Below are positions 14,770 to 28,359 of a stretch of DNA of 64,000 nucleotides, one piece after another (the first letter of the stretch is position 1; each line of letters begins with the position of its first letter). The translations under genes and the position numbers were made by a program. Origin of the DNA: Zopfochytrium polystomum (lineage: Eukaryota; Chytridiomycota; Chytridiomycetes; Chytridiales; Chytridiaceae); contig JAIVFJ010000060.1 in assembly GCA_025765615.1 (NCBI GenBank), positions 264,259 to 328,258 of the forward strand, given 5' to 3'. The notes below the pieces were generated by a model. That model did no database searches, was not told where the DNA came from, and saw only the letters and a program-made list of their open reading frames with translations.

Positions 14770-15259
14770 TTGCCGCTGTTCTGGCCGTCGCATCGCCGCT
14801 GTCTCCGCCGCCGCCGTCATCGTCGTTGTCGTCATCGACCTTCCTGTCGGCGCAGACGGTCGTGTTGGTGATGGTGGCGGTGATGACGAGGGAGGCGGCG
14901 GCGCCGGCTGTGGCGGCGGTGGCGCTGCAGTTTGCGCCGAGGAGCGCCTGCGCTGCTGGCCGCCGCGGGGCGAGCGGGCGGAGGTTGTCGGGTCGGACGG
15001 CGTGGGCGTGGGACCGTCGGTGGCGGTCGTGGCGGTGGTGGCGGTGGTGGTGGGAATGTTGGTGGGAACGGTGACGCGGCGGGGGATGGGGGGGGCGTTG
15101 GCTGCGGCTGCGGCTGCGGCTGTGGCTGCGGCCGTAGCGGGAGCGGGATGAGCGGGAGGTCGGCGAGGTCGGCGAGGTCGGCCACCTTAAGGAAGATGAG
15201 GACGAGGACGACCCTGGGTCGAGCAGGACGACGCTCACCACGATGGCGGAGATGTTCAT
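13781..15259. other. Low-complexity region; possible minus-strand gene
   Basis: No gene can be supported confidently here. On the minus strand an ATG at 15259 opens a short hydrophobic peptide (MNISAIVVSVVLL) followed by Ser-, Pro/Gln-, His- and Thr-rich low-complexity sequence to ~14591, and another frame gives a polyglutamine run. The frames change repeatedly and no domain is visible. It may be a disordered-protein gene or simply repeat-rich DNA. Confidence 0.25.
14714..14766 (+). repeat. (TTG)n trinucleotide tract
   Basis: About 17 units of TTG (CAA on the minus strand) are embedded in GC-rich, repeat-dense sequence. On the minus strand it would encode polythreonine, polyglutamine or polyasparagine depending on frame. 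Confidence 0.9.
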
Positions 15260-15295
15260 TTTCTCTTTTTTTGTTTTCTTTTTTTTTTTTGTTTT

Positions 15296-15338
<43 letters not shown>

Positions 15339-15701
15339 GACCCGTCTGTCTGTCTGTCTGTCTGCCTGCCTGTCTGTCTGTAACCACTTCTTAGTGGGTG
15401 AGTTTTTTCCCTGTTTTTGCTGTGTCCGTTCCGTTCCGTTTTGTCATTTGGGTTTCCGTCGACTCTGTCTGTCTGTCTGTCCAGGATAAATAAATGTAAT
15501 AGTGGCCCGTTCTGACGTCAACAGTGCCACCGTGCAGAATGCTGAAAGAAACCATAAGAAATAGAAACAGACATCGAAAGTCCAATCCCACTCCAAGTTA
15601 GAGATAAAGCATGTGGCTCTAATTTTACAACCCCTGCGCTCAAGTCTTGGAAAACAAAAGTTTCCTATACCAATGAGTTGGACCTGTCAGAATCATGAGG
15701 A
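15260..15701. other. CT and CTGT repeats, then a transition to lower-GC DNA
   Basis: A (CT)n tract at ~15299-15337 and CTGT/CCTG repeats at ~15344-15381 and 15465-15481 mark the boundary between GC-rich gene space and the A+T-richer transposon-derived region that begins near 15530. No gene is seen. Confidence 0.6.
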
Positions 15702-16135
15702 TTGATGGACCTGATACCAATTCCAAACGCTACAATCATTGAAACGTTCCCCAGAAAGGAAAATACCACTCAGAAAGTCCCCATTTCGAGGTTACGACAT
15801 TTCACATCTCGCATACCTCTGGACTCTGCTGAGGATGCCCTGAAATGCGATGCAGAAGAGCTCAAGGAGGCCATCAAAGAATATGAAAAGGCCATGATCC
15901 TGAAACAAAGACTCACTGATCCCCAACAAACTGCACTTGGAATGAGTGTAGAACTCATGCAATGCTTTGATATTAAGTTCACTGTGAAAGACATTGACAG
16001 CCCTGTCTACAATGTCAATAAAATCCTGAGATTCAGAATAATGGAAGTTGATCCCTAACAGTATCTCCTTAAATGGACATCTTATGGTGCCTGCCATAAT
16101 AGCTGGACAGATGAAGAAGATGTTAGGTGGAACTG
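15702..16135 (+). pseudogene. Chromodomain-containing remnant (probable retrotransposon-derived)
   Basis: The frame from 15702 is open to an in-frame TAA at 16056-16058 and continues past it in the same frame. The part around the stop reads as a chromodomain: VNKILRFRIMEVDP, stop, then QYLLKWTSYG and SWTDEEDV. It matches the consensus pattern of a V.KIL..R strand, YLVKW..Y and a W..E acidic end. Upstream is a helical acidic/lysine-rich region (EELKEAIKEYEKAM). Chromodomains at the end of an integrase are typical of Ty3/gypsy chromoviruses, but no integrase motif can be read here, so the parent family is uncertain. The internal stop and the foldback element abutting its 3' end mark it as dead. 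Confidence 0.6.
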
Positions 16136-16514
16136 ACTGGTTAGCAGCAAGAGGCACAAGACAGACCCAAACCTATTGTGACTGTCAGTTATCGTTCTCA
16201 CAATGCCCATGGGAGAGCAAGCCACTGCCAATGCAGACCTGGGCACTGGCTTGTGCTGATGACAAATACTCTGAGTATTAAGTGGAACAGAAACCTGGTG
16301 TCAACAGTTTTCCTCCTCCTCTGCTCAAGCAGATAATATAGGAGAAGTTTTTACCCTGTGCTGGTCACGCTTTCCTAGCAACTATTACAGTGTGCATATC
16401 ATCATTATGTATCAATTATTCAAAACAGAGTTTTTTCTCTTTCTCTCCAAGTTGGGAGAAGGACCACCCACAAACACACATCTCCACTTCATTCACTCAG
16501 AGTAGACTGTTTAC
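16122..16514 (+). repeat. Left inverted arm of the foldback element
   Basis: This arm pairs with the reverse complement of 17111-17516. Scattered substitutions and a short indel near the inner end (a longer GAGTGAGTGAGTGG run in the right arm) show that the arms have diverged. Confidence 0.8.
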
Positions 16515-17110
16515 AAGTTGGATTGGAGTGCTGCACTTAGTGCTGCTCCCTGGAGCTTGCTGCCTCTTGCACCTCCAGCATTGTTACTGGATTTCCTGGT
16601 CCCCTTTGGCTTTGGCTTTTGCCTCCCATTGGGCCAACTCTGTGTCATGGACCAGAGAACACTGCACATTCTTTGCTAGTTTGCCACCTTTTCACAGTTG
16701 CCTTTGGTCTGAGTGTGAGAGTCTTCTCTTTGTGTAGTAAGAGAGTTTCTTTGTGTTTCTTGGGCTTCTTAAGACTCCAAACACATTGTCCTGTCTAGTG
16801 GCCCCTAGACATCTCCTTTTTGCCCATTTTCACTTTCAGAATTGGTATTTAGGTCAGATAATGAAAGAGCAATTTGGCTCCTTGGTTACAAATGGATCTA
16901 TGCAGTCTTGGAGCTCCCTCTTGTTTACATGTGTACGTAATCATGTAAATGCTTCTTATCTCTTATCTTCTCTTCCTTGTCGGTTTTGCCTTGTCATTAA
17001 TTTTTTCATTCTTTCTTCTTTTCATTTTTCTTCAAACATTTTCTTCCTTTCTCCTTTCTTTCTTTTTCTCCTTTTCTTAATGCCACTCTCCATATAAATT
17101 GCTGCCCTTT

Positions 17111-17516
17111 GTAAACAGTCTACTCTGAGTGAGTGAGTGGAAGGAGTGAATGAAGTGGAGATGTGTGTTTGTGGGTGGTCCTTCTCCCAACTTGGAGAGA
17201 AAGAGAAAAAACTCTGTTATGAATTATTGATACATAATGATGATATGCACACTGTAATAGTTGCTAGGCAAGCGTGACCCAGGGTAAAAACCTCTCCTAT
17301 ATTATCTGCTTGAGCAGAGGAGGAGGAAAACTGTTGACACCAGGTTTCTGTTCCACTTAATACTCAGAGTATTTGTCATCAGCACAAGCCAGTGCCCAGG
17401 TCTGCATTGGCAGTGGCTTGCTCTCCCATGGGCATCGTGAGAACGATAACTGACAGTCACAATAGGTTCAGGTCCGTCTTGTGCCTCGTGCTGCTAACCA
17501 GTCAGTTCTGTCTAAC
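17111..17516 (-). repeat. Right inverted arm of the foldback element
   Basis: This is the inverted partner of the left arm and also the closest in-window relative of the solo arm at 48715-49116, with which it shares the same strand orientation and both ends. Confidence 0.8.
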
Positions 17517-17629
17517 ACTATGGACTCCATCAATCTGGACGAAACTGGTTCCTGACCCTTCGCAAGTTCATTGTCGAGAAACTCAGCGCAATCAATCTCT
17601 CACTGAGCCCTGCCTCTTCTTTTGAGTAG

Positions 17630-18032
17630 ACCCTCAGCAGCAAATGTTTGAAATCATTTTTGTCTTTGTTGACGACATCAATGTCATGGCCAGCACCCAG
17701 CTCTCGTTGCAAAAATTGAGGATTCTTTTCACGCTGATTACAGCATGTCTCTCAAGGAAACCACTGTCAGCCAAGTGATTCACATCCACCTCAAGTGCAA
17801 AGCCCAAGGCATTTGGATGGGCCTAGAAGAATACACCAGGACAATTCTCACTGAAGAGAAAATGTGGGACGACCTCGATATTGCATCAACTCCAATGTCT
17901 ATCATCTTCATGCATGATGAAACGTCAATCAAACTCAGCAAGAGCGACTCAAGCTGGTATCAATCCACACTCATGAAATTCAATACCTTGCAACATTTCC
18001 CCAACATCAAAGCCCATCACATGACCGGCTAG
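17630..18032 (+). pseudogene. Copia-type reverse transcriptase remnant
   Basis: One frame reads IFVFVDDINVMAS, the catalytic YVDD-type box of reverse transcriptase. After a one-base frame change the adjacent frame, open to 18032, continues in the order expected for Ty1/copia RT: an SLKETTVSQVIHIHLK segment, then EEYTRTILTEEKMWDD and ASTPMS (compare the family pattern Y....L..F.M and STPM). The remnant is short, frame-broken and lacks RNase H, gag and LTRs. It begins about 110 bp beyond the right foldback arm. Confidence 0.65.
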
Positions 18033-18756
18033 TGCCGATTGCTGCAAATCAGAATTGGATCGAATTGGCAGTACAAGCCAAGAGGGTGATTAGCTCAGAA
18101 CGAGGTACTTTTCTTTAAACTACTGGATATCAGGCTCGCTTCTCATCTCGGCCCTAGTACGCAAAGCGAGCATTTGAAATCAAGCCACTACTTGAGCTTC
18201 CAATACTTTCAATACGTGCAATCTCCTCGGCAGGTGGGTGTTGAGCGTCGCGTGTCGCGGGCGCGAAGCTGTTGTTGCATATGTTCGCGATCGAAGGGAT
18301 CCGCCGTGGCGGAGTTTGAAAGCTGGCTGGTCGTTAAAGCAAAGCAAAGGGGGAGGGGTCGCTTGGTTCGGACAGCTTGCAGCAGCAAGCAACCGCAAAA
18401 GACTCTTTGACAGGCGCGCGCGCGCTGGCCCCTTTCCTTGCCCGCCGGCATCGTTGTCATCGTCATCGTCACGGTCATCGTCATCTGCCCCCTTCAACTA
18501 CTGCTCCGTCGCAGCCCCGCCTTGCATCGCGCGCTTCAACGCTCCAATCCGCCCCGGACGCGCAGCAGTGGCGCATCCTTTTCTGACGGAGAGCAAACCC
18601 ACCAAAGCAACAGCTCTCGACTGCCAGCGGTGAACGCAGCAAGAAAAAAAAAAAGGAATCGACGCGACGGTCGCCACACCGAACGACACTCGGTTACTCA
18701 CAACTGCAACTGTTGCTTGCGCCAGGCGTCGTCGCGAAAGAAAAAAAAAGAAAAGA
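18033..18756. other. Upstream region of the CKAP2-like gene
   Basis: Base composition returns from A+T-rich transposon remnants to GC-rich sequence near 18230. The last ~300 bp before the ATG at 18757 are probably promoter and 5' UTR. They contain a GTCATCGTCATC-type stretch near 18450-18483 and A-runs near 18643-18654 and 18741-18751. No gene is supported. Confidence 0.45.
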
Positions 18757-18923
18757 ATGGAGCTCGACGCGCCCGACGGCCTCCAACCGCTGGACAGCCA
18801 GGAGAGGATTCGCCGCCAGCTGGAGCTGTTCAAGCTGAGGAAGGAGCTCGAAAAGAGCAAGTTGAGTTGTCGCTGCTGGCGTATGCAAGTGGCATTGCAT
18901 GCCGGCTGGGAAGCGGGCGTGCG

Positions 18924-18957
<34 letters not shown>

Positions 18958-21900
18958 TGCGTGTGTGTGTTGTGTGTGTGTGTGTGTGTGCGGGGAGTGA
19001 GTGCGTGCGTGTGTAACTGCATGCGCGTGTGCGCCATTCTATGCGTGCACGCTTTCGCGATGCGCTTGTATGCCAGCGTGGCAATGCACCAATGTGTACG
19101 TCAACCCAGGCATGGGAGCGCGATTTAAGGGCCGCTCGCTCTCGCGGTTTCGCTCCCCTTGCTTACGTGTTTGACCCCTCAACTTCAACTCTTCGCGCCC
19201 CACCACACCCCTCCCTCCCTCCGCACTACCTACCCATCCGACAATCAGGGCAAAGGGACAGAAATCGCTACCGCGCGCTCCTACTCGCGAAGGCGGTGGT
19301 GGGGTCGGACCAGCCGATGTCGTCGCACTGCAGCCAGTCTCTCTGCCTGTCGAACCTGTCCGACGGCCCTCGGCATCCGACTCCTCCGCCTCCTCCTCGG
19401 CAGTGTACAAGGACCGCGCCGCCACCGCTGGCGTCCTCAACACAACCACAGCTGCTCCACTCCCCCCGCACCCAGTCGCCACCGCGTCCGCCGTCGCCGC
19501 CCCGCGAACGACAACGGCGACTGCATTGACCGCAACGAGGAAACCTGAAGCTCGCGTCCCTGCGGCTCCCTCAGCTGTGGCGCCGGCCGCTTCCTCCTCC
19601 ACGGTGCCGCCTTCGGTCTCTTCCTCCAGCGCTGCGACCGCAAGCAAGAAGCAGACTGTCACCGCCGCGCCGGCCGCCTCCACCTCCGCCGCCACTGCCA
19701 CCACGGCGGCCAGGTCCGCTGCGTCCCAACCATCCAGGCCACCCTCGTCGACCAGCGCAAGCGCAAGCGCAGCGGCCCCAGCATTGTCTAAGACGAAAGG
19801 CGTGGCAGCACCTTCCGCGGGCGGAGCTACCTTGCCGGCGAAGCCAAGGCGTGGATCACAGCCGGCGGTGACCCAAAGGCAGGTGGGAACCGTTCCGCAC
19901 GTCCGCGCGGGAAACGGATCGGCCAAGGCTTCATCCTCGTTGGCGGCAGCGGCGACGACGACAGCCGCTGCCGCTGGACAGACATCCGCCTCCGCCGGTG
20001 TTGGCCCTAGGAAGACCAAGCCTGTGCCCAAGACGCAAAGGTGAGAGTGATGGCATTGCGAGACTGCCAGTGATGGCACACTGGGGCTTACTTGGCCGAG
20101 AAACAGTGTCGGGGTGCAGTGCCCGGATCCGGACGAAGAGTGGAACCTCGGCCGCAAGCTCAAGGAGCTTTTGAAAGAGGCGGAGAGACATGTTTCAACC
20201 GAGGACGAGTACCGGAGGCTTCAGCAGTGCGTGCACGCCGTCGACGTGGTCCTCTTTAGCGGAATCTCGATAGGTGACGGACGTGTTTTGCATTGTTTCT
20301 TATCTCGGTCCTCCAACCCCGACTTGACCATACTTACCGCCGTGTCCAGGGTATTCTCATGAGCGCATGACCACGCCTGCCCTCCATCGCATCTCCGACG
20401 CTGTTGTGCGAGCAGGCGATCCCGACGACGCGCTGAAGCCATCGGCAGTGCCAGTGCAGACGGCAGTGGATGAGACGCAAGATGCGCCGCAGCCAGTGGT
20501 CCCCGAGTCACCTATTCCAAGCCCACCAAAGCTTTCTTTAACCTCGCGTGTCATGCTTGAAGATGCAAAGGAGGATACCAGAGAACAAATCGACGAGGAT
20601 CCAGCGGCTGCAACAGAGCCCGCTGATGCGACGCACATTGACATATTGCGATCGGCCGCAGACTACCTGCACCGGACCAGTATTGCTCCGGCTGCGGAGG
20701 AACCAACTATCAACTGTACGGTCTATTCCCCAATCGCTTGGGTTTATGTACACATTTCCTGACTTCTTTTTTTTGTGTTGCAGTACCGATGCGCCAGTTT
20801 GAGAAGTCGGCTGCGGACGATCAGTCATTTGATCGTAAGTGAAACTCGTTTCTGAATCCCTAATTTTTTAATGCCCAACAACTATAGTTGCGGCCGAACG
20901 AGCTCCCGAGTTCCTGATGGATGTGTCTATCGACAATGGTAGCTCAGCCTTGGACGACTCGCGCGAAATGCAGGCGACGAAGGAGGCGGAGAGGCCCTTG
21001 CCAGCGTTTGCCAATTTCGAGATTGCCCCGAGATCCAAGGGCAACGGTCACCGAAAGTCTGCGTTCGTCGCGCCAGTCGCTATGGACACTTCGGACGAGG
21101 ACGATGACGACGAGGACTTGGAAGTCGAAGAACAAGAAAACGGTGGGCGCAACATAACGAAGATGAATGGAGTTGAACCTAGCCAGGCTTCTGTTGGTGC
21201 CGCGGCAATCTTTGGGGCGCAAGCGCAGCCGAAAGGCGACGACGGACAAGATCATGGGACCCAGAGGGACGAAGTGACCGAAAAGAGCGGCGACGATGCA
21301 AGAGAAGGTGGAAAGCAGACCAGTCTCAACCATCGATCGAGTCGTGTATCCTTTGGATTCACGAGGTTTTCGGGACCCGTTGTCGAAATGATTGAACCTG
21401 AACCTGTGCGTCGAGGAGTCCAGTTTAATACGTACCGAGAGGAACCGCAGACGCGCGACGACTATTATGACGATGCGGAGGACGAAGACGACGACTCTGA
21501 CCGCACTCCAAGTAAACCAGCTGTCTCTGCGGCTGTCAGCGTTGCAGACGACAAAATGGAGAGCGATGACGATGAAGAGGACCCGGAGGTCTCGTTTACA
21601 GTTCAAAGCACGTCCTTGTCTCATTATCATTCTGCTTCCGTGACGGACAAGGGACAAGAAGTGATAGACGGGCTAAAACGTCCAATCGCCTATTCAAGCA
21701 GGGCTGATCAAGTTTTGGACGCGGACGAGCACGCCAAAGAGAACAGGCCCATTGATGACTTTGAGGACGTCGTGCCTGCGACTCCGAGCGTCGCTCCGTC
21801 AAACCGTGTATCAAAGGGTACACCACATCCCAGGCGCTCAGATAATGTTATGCAGATTGTGGAAATGCTTGGCAACGTCAATTTAGACGGTATCGAAACA

Positions 21901-22811
21901 CCCCTGGTGAAGGAGGAGACGAAGAAAGCTCACTTGGCTCGGTTCCCGAACGGCGCGGTGGACAGCGAAAGCAGCACGTTTACTGTCCTTACTCCTCGAC
22001 GAGCGAACAAGAAGGAGAAAGAAGGTAAGTGGGCGTCGCACAGACACTGGCCCCACCCACTTTGACTCAACGGCTCATTACGAAACCAACTATCCTCTTC
22101 AAATCTCCCTTTAGCTCTCGGAGTTGAAACCGTATTGACGAGCGCGAGACGGTCCATGCGATTGTTGAAGGAGCAGACAAACACTCCATTGGGAGCGATG
22201 GCCTCTAAAAACGCAACGCCGTCGAAATTCGAGGTACCCCTTGCACCAAAAGACCCAGAGACTCGAAAGGAGGTTGCTCGGCTCTTGGAAGAGAACGGTC
22301 TTGCCTACGTTCCCAACAAGGTGACTGGACATGCGTGGTTTTACCGAACTCCCCCGTTGTCTCCTTCCCCTTTCACTTTTTCTCGCACCTCCAATGACTC
22401 CTGCTCTGATGGTGTTGATGGCGAACGATTCAATAGGAGCTGGATGCCGTTGTGTCGACGCAAACGCCTCGCGAGTCTGCCAAGATGCTCGAGACATTCC
22501 GCGCGATCCGCGCCAAATCAGTTGGCAAATTTGGCGGGACGACCGGACTGACAACAAAAGAGCCTCGCATGGACAACGGCTTGCAGGGCGCGACTTCAAT
22601 GGCAAAAACGGACCTCGATGCCGCCGCTGCGAAGACTGGCGCTGGTGGCGCAGGCGGCGGTGCTGACGCTGTTTCTTCGACCTCGCGCGTGCGAGGCCGA
22701 CGAGCGACGGTGGCCGCCGACCCGCGCGGGTACAGTTCGCTTCCCAAGGCGACGCCTCGCGTAAGGAAGGCTGTTGTCGACCTGGAATTCAGGAAGGAGG
22801 CGGACAAGTAG
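18757..22811 (+). CDS. CKAP2-like cytoskeleton/spindle-associated protein
   Basis: Eight phase-consistent exons: 18757-18860, 19249-20040, 20107-20273, 20350-20715, 20784-20834, 20888-22024, 22115-22320 and 22437-22811. They give 1065 residues. The N-terminus begins with a short charged helix (QERIRRQLELFKLRKELEK). It is followed by ~270 residues of Ala/Thr/Ser/Pro-rich disorder, a helical segment (EEWNLGRKLKELLKEAERH) and a long acidic, disordered middle. Near residues 850-930 are FTVLTPRRANKKEKE, VLTSARRSMRLLKEQ and LLEENGLAYVPNKEL. Their order resembles the conserved C-terminal domain of vertebrate CKAP2 (LTPVRRS.RL, then a segment with an F/Y-x-x-x-PN motif). CKAP2 proteins bind spindle microtubules. 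The fungal role is inferred, and the similarity rests on two short motifs. The first intron contains a (GT)n tract. Confidence 0.55.
18927..18990 (+). repeat. (GT)n tract in the first intron of the CKAP2-like gene
   Basis: A GT dinucleotide tract interrupted by ACGTGC and TTG lies in the intron 18861-19248. Confidence 0.85.
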
Positions 22812-23026
22812 TTGGTGGGCGCGGTCCCGTCATGTATGGGCTGGTGGTGGTTTGGAGGTTACATTGCCGCAAACCGGTTCGCAAGGATTCGTGCAGCACA
22901 CTTCAATAAATTGGCATTTGAGATGTAGTAGGAAGGTTGAGTGACTGAGGTGGGCCAGTAAAGGTTATGCGTGTGTAGTCAAGTTCGGCCCGGCGAGAAG
23001 CCCGAGGAGCAATAGTGAATTTCTCG

Positions 23027-24549
23027 ATGGGCGGTCAACGCCAACGCGACCGTGAGGCTGCCTTGGACGAGGGCGCCCGCGACTTTCTCCTGTCGACGCG
23101 CGGCGTCACCGGTATCGTCGCGGTGCGCCACGTTGCCGACCTCTGGCGCGGAAACGGCAGGATCGAGCGCATCGTCGTGCGCCGGCGGCGGCGGCGGCGG
23201 GGGGGGGGATCCGAAGCGGCGGCCTGTTGCTGAGGACAAGGACGACGGCCTCGGAGAAGAGCAGCACGCGGACGAGGAGTATGATCACGATGACGATGAA
23301 GCAGACGAAGAAGAGGAGACCGTGGTACTCAAGACGATCGTCGTGCGTGCCCCGACCGCGCGCGACCCGGACGCCGAAAAGACCGAGCGCACGTGGGCGA
23401 GCTACGTCAACGAGCGCAACGTCTACCGCCTCTTTCGCGAGACAGCCAGCACCGCCACCGCCGCCGTCACCGTCCCCGACCTCCTCTACGATCGCATCGC
23501 CGGCGACGATCGCCGCATGGCCCTCCTCCTCTCGGACCTCGCGCCGCGCTTCCCCGTCCACCCCGGCGACCTCGACGCCACGGAACTCACTGCCGTGCTG
23601 CGCGCCATAGCAGCGTTCCACGCCCGCTTCGCGGGGCTGACGGCCGTTGCCGATCGGCAGGACGGCGACGGCAACGCTCCCGCGCCCCGCCGCCGCTGCT
23701 GCCGCTTCCGCCGCCGTCTCCACGGTCGCGAGCTACTGGGCGTTGCCGCGGCGGCGCGCAGAGTGGGCGCGTATGGCCGCCACCGGACACCGCCGACGCG
23801 GAGCCGCCGCCGCCGCTAGCGTGGAAGAGAGACTCAAGGCCGCCGCCGAGACCCTGGATGCGGTGCTGGCGCCGAGGGCCGTGGCAGGAGGAGGAGGAGG
23901 AGGTAGTGGTGGTGGTGGAGCTGCCTACCCGCGGTCGCGCGCTCGGTGCTGCACGCTCGTTCACGGCGACCTCAAGGCGGAGAACGTGCTGTTTGGGAAC
24001 TCCGACAACGGTGACGACGGAGTGGCGTTTTGCGATTTCCAGTGGTCCGGGTGGGGGAACCCCATGCGCGACCTTGCGTACCTGGTCGTCTCGTCCGCCG
24101 CCAGCGACGCGCTTGTGCCGCCGCAGCGGCGACCGCGGCAGCAGCAGCGAGCCACGCTGTCGGCGTCGGGGGACGGTGGAGACTCGGAGGACGTGGACTG
24201 GTGGGTCGCCGCGTACCGCTCCTTCCTCCCGCCGACCGCTTTCCTCGCCGCGGCCGCTGCCGCCACAGCAGCAGCACCACCAGCAGCAGCAGCGCCTGCA
24301 GACGCTGGCCACCCCGACGCGCTGTCGCGGCTACTGCAGCTCCACTTTGACGTGGCCGTCGCGGACTACATGCGCTTCCTCGCCGGCTGGGACGGCGGTA
24401 TGTGGGGCAACTGTGACTGGGCGATGCGCCGCACCGACGCCACCTTGAGGACGCTCGACGGTGGGCTGCTGCTCGCGCCGGAGGAGTACATGAGGAGGGC
24501 GAGGGCTCTGTGGTGGCCGCGGTTCTTTGTGGACTCTGCTACTGCTTGA
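23027..24549 (+). CDS. APH/EcKinase-like phosphotransferase, two frame breaks
   Basis: The reading frame starts at ATG 23027 and shifts by one base at the G10 run 23199-23208. It shifts again at the C4 run 23685-23688 and ends at 24549. Removing one base from each run would leave a single ~506-residue frame. The kinase core is clear: LVHGDLKAENVLFG (catalytic HGD....N) and VAFCDFQWSGWGNP (DFQ metal-binding motif), followed by MRDLAYLVVSS. The DFQ form is typical of EcKinase/CHK-like members of the aminoglycoside-phosphotransferase fold, which phosphorylate small-molecule alcohols; the substrate here is unknown. An acidic insertion (~residues 75-105) and Ala/Gly-rich loops are unusual. Both breaks sit in homopolymers, so assembly error is as likely as true inactivation. 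Confidence 0.65.
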
Positions 24550-25114
24550 TGACGGGTGGCGGGTCGCCCTGCGGGGTACGGTTGTGGGGTCAATTCGAAG
24601 TTTGGGTTGATGATTTCCAACTCTTGCTTCTGCGAATACTAGTTTGTCATAATTGGGACGCGCCCGTGCAGTAACCTTTTGCTCCTTCTGAGCAACCGCT
24701 CAACCAGCAGGCATTGCGCGGGGGAGGTTCAGCGTAAATATGCCCGGCCTGCTTCGCGGCAGCATCGTGCACATTGGGCTCGTAGTTGGCCGTTTTCTGC
24801 CTCAGACTGCACTTAGACTGCGCTAGGTCGACTGCGCTTAGACCCGGCCAACAACCCCCCTGCCCCTGTCCGCCGGACCGGGTCTCCCTCTGTCCGGAGG
24901 TCCCAGACGACCCAGCGCCTCGCCAAATGGTGGCCACGGCAACCGCTCGCATGGCGATTCTCGCGTACCACCGGTGGCAAAAGGCACCGCGCCTGTCAAA
25001 AGAGAAAGGGGCTCTGGAAACTTCGCTGCAACAACACTCGACTAACCTGCGTCAACGGCCTACCAACGTCGACCAACCCAGCCAACCCTCCTGCGCGTGC
25101 GTCATCCTCCACAT
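24550..25114. other. Intergenic region between two plus-strand genes
   Basis: About 565 bp of non-repetitive sequence. It must hold the 3' UTR of the kinase-like gene and the promoter of the cNMP-binding gene. A short duplication (ACTGCRCTTAGAC-type, near 24800-24842) is visible. No gene is seen. Confidence 0.45.
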
Positions 25115-27829
<2,715 letters not shown>

Positions 27830-28359
27830 CCAAAGAAAAAGGTGGTGTGGGTTAATTCACAAACACAACTAGTGTTGTGGTTGCGCTTCGCTTCCGAAAA
27901 AAAAAAAAAAAAATAGAAAGAAAACACGTAATGTCTTCTGCGCAAGGACTTCTCGCTCACTGCTCGATCGTCATGGGGTCAAAAAATGAGCAAAGATTGC
28001 AACATCCCCAAGGCACTCACTGATTTCGTTAAAAGTTCTCATGTATTGATACGCGTTTGCTTACAGACTAACAACAAAAAAAGAATAAAAACCAGAGTGG
28101 AAGCGGCGGGGACAAGGGCGGTCGAGGGAGGAGCTGCAATAAGTGACTGACTGGAAACACACACACACACACCAACACAAAGGGAAAGAAAGAAAGAAAG
28201 ACATAAAAGCGCAGCCGCAGGAAGGAAGCGAGTCCCACCGCAGAATAAAGCTGTTGCGAAGAAGGAAAAAAAAAAAAAGTTTCGCGTGGTTGAACCAAAC
28301 TAAAGGGGTTTAAAAAAGGAACCTTAAAAACGGCAAATCAGCCAGCCGATCGATTCGAT
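27830..28359. other. Convergent intergenic region
   Basis: This 530-bp spacer lies between the stop codons of the cNMP-binding gene and the giant CBM19 gene. It is A-rich, with short (AC)n at ~28157-28172 and GAAA repeats near 28185-28200. No gene is seen. Confidence 0.5.

Larger units (their letters stand above)
16122..17516. mobile_element. Foldback element with ~400-bp inverted arms
   Basis: The sequence at 16122-16514 recurs in inverted orientation at 17111-17516 with high similarity. Shared segments include the outer AACTGACTGGTTAGCAGCA, the internal CCTCCTCCTCTGCTCAA and the inner AGTAGACTGTTTAC. The ~600-bp centre is A+T-rich with no convincing coding sequence. This is the form of a non-autonomous foldback or long-TIR DNA transposon. 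A third copy of one arm lies at 48715-49116. No clear target-site duplication was found at the two ends. Confidence 0.75.

Noticed and set aside
14381..15151. A 256-codon plus-strand frame with polycysteine and Val/Gly-rich sequence.
   Set aside because: It is the translation of the (TTG)n tract and flanking GC repeats; composition is implausible and no domain is present.
18085..18160. GGGTGATTAGCTCAG resembles a tRNA D-arm.
   Set aside because: No anticodon stem or T-arm with GGTTCRANNCC follows within 50 bases, and no acceptor stem is formed.
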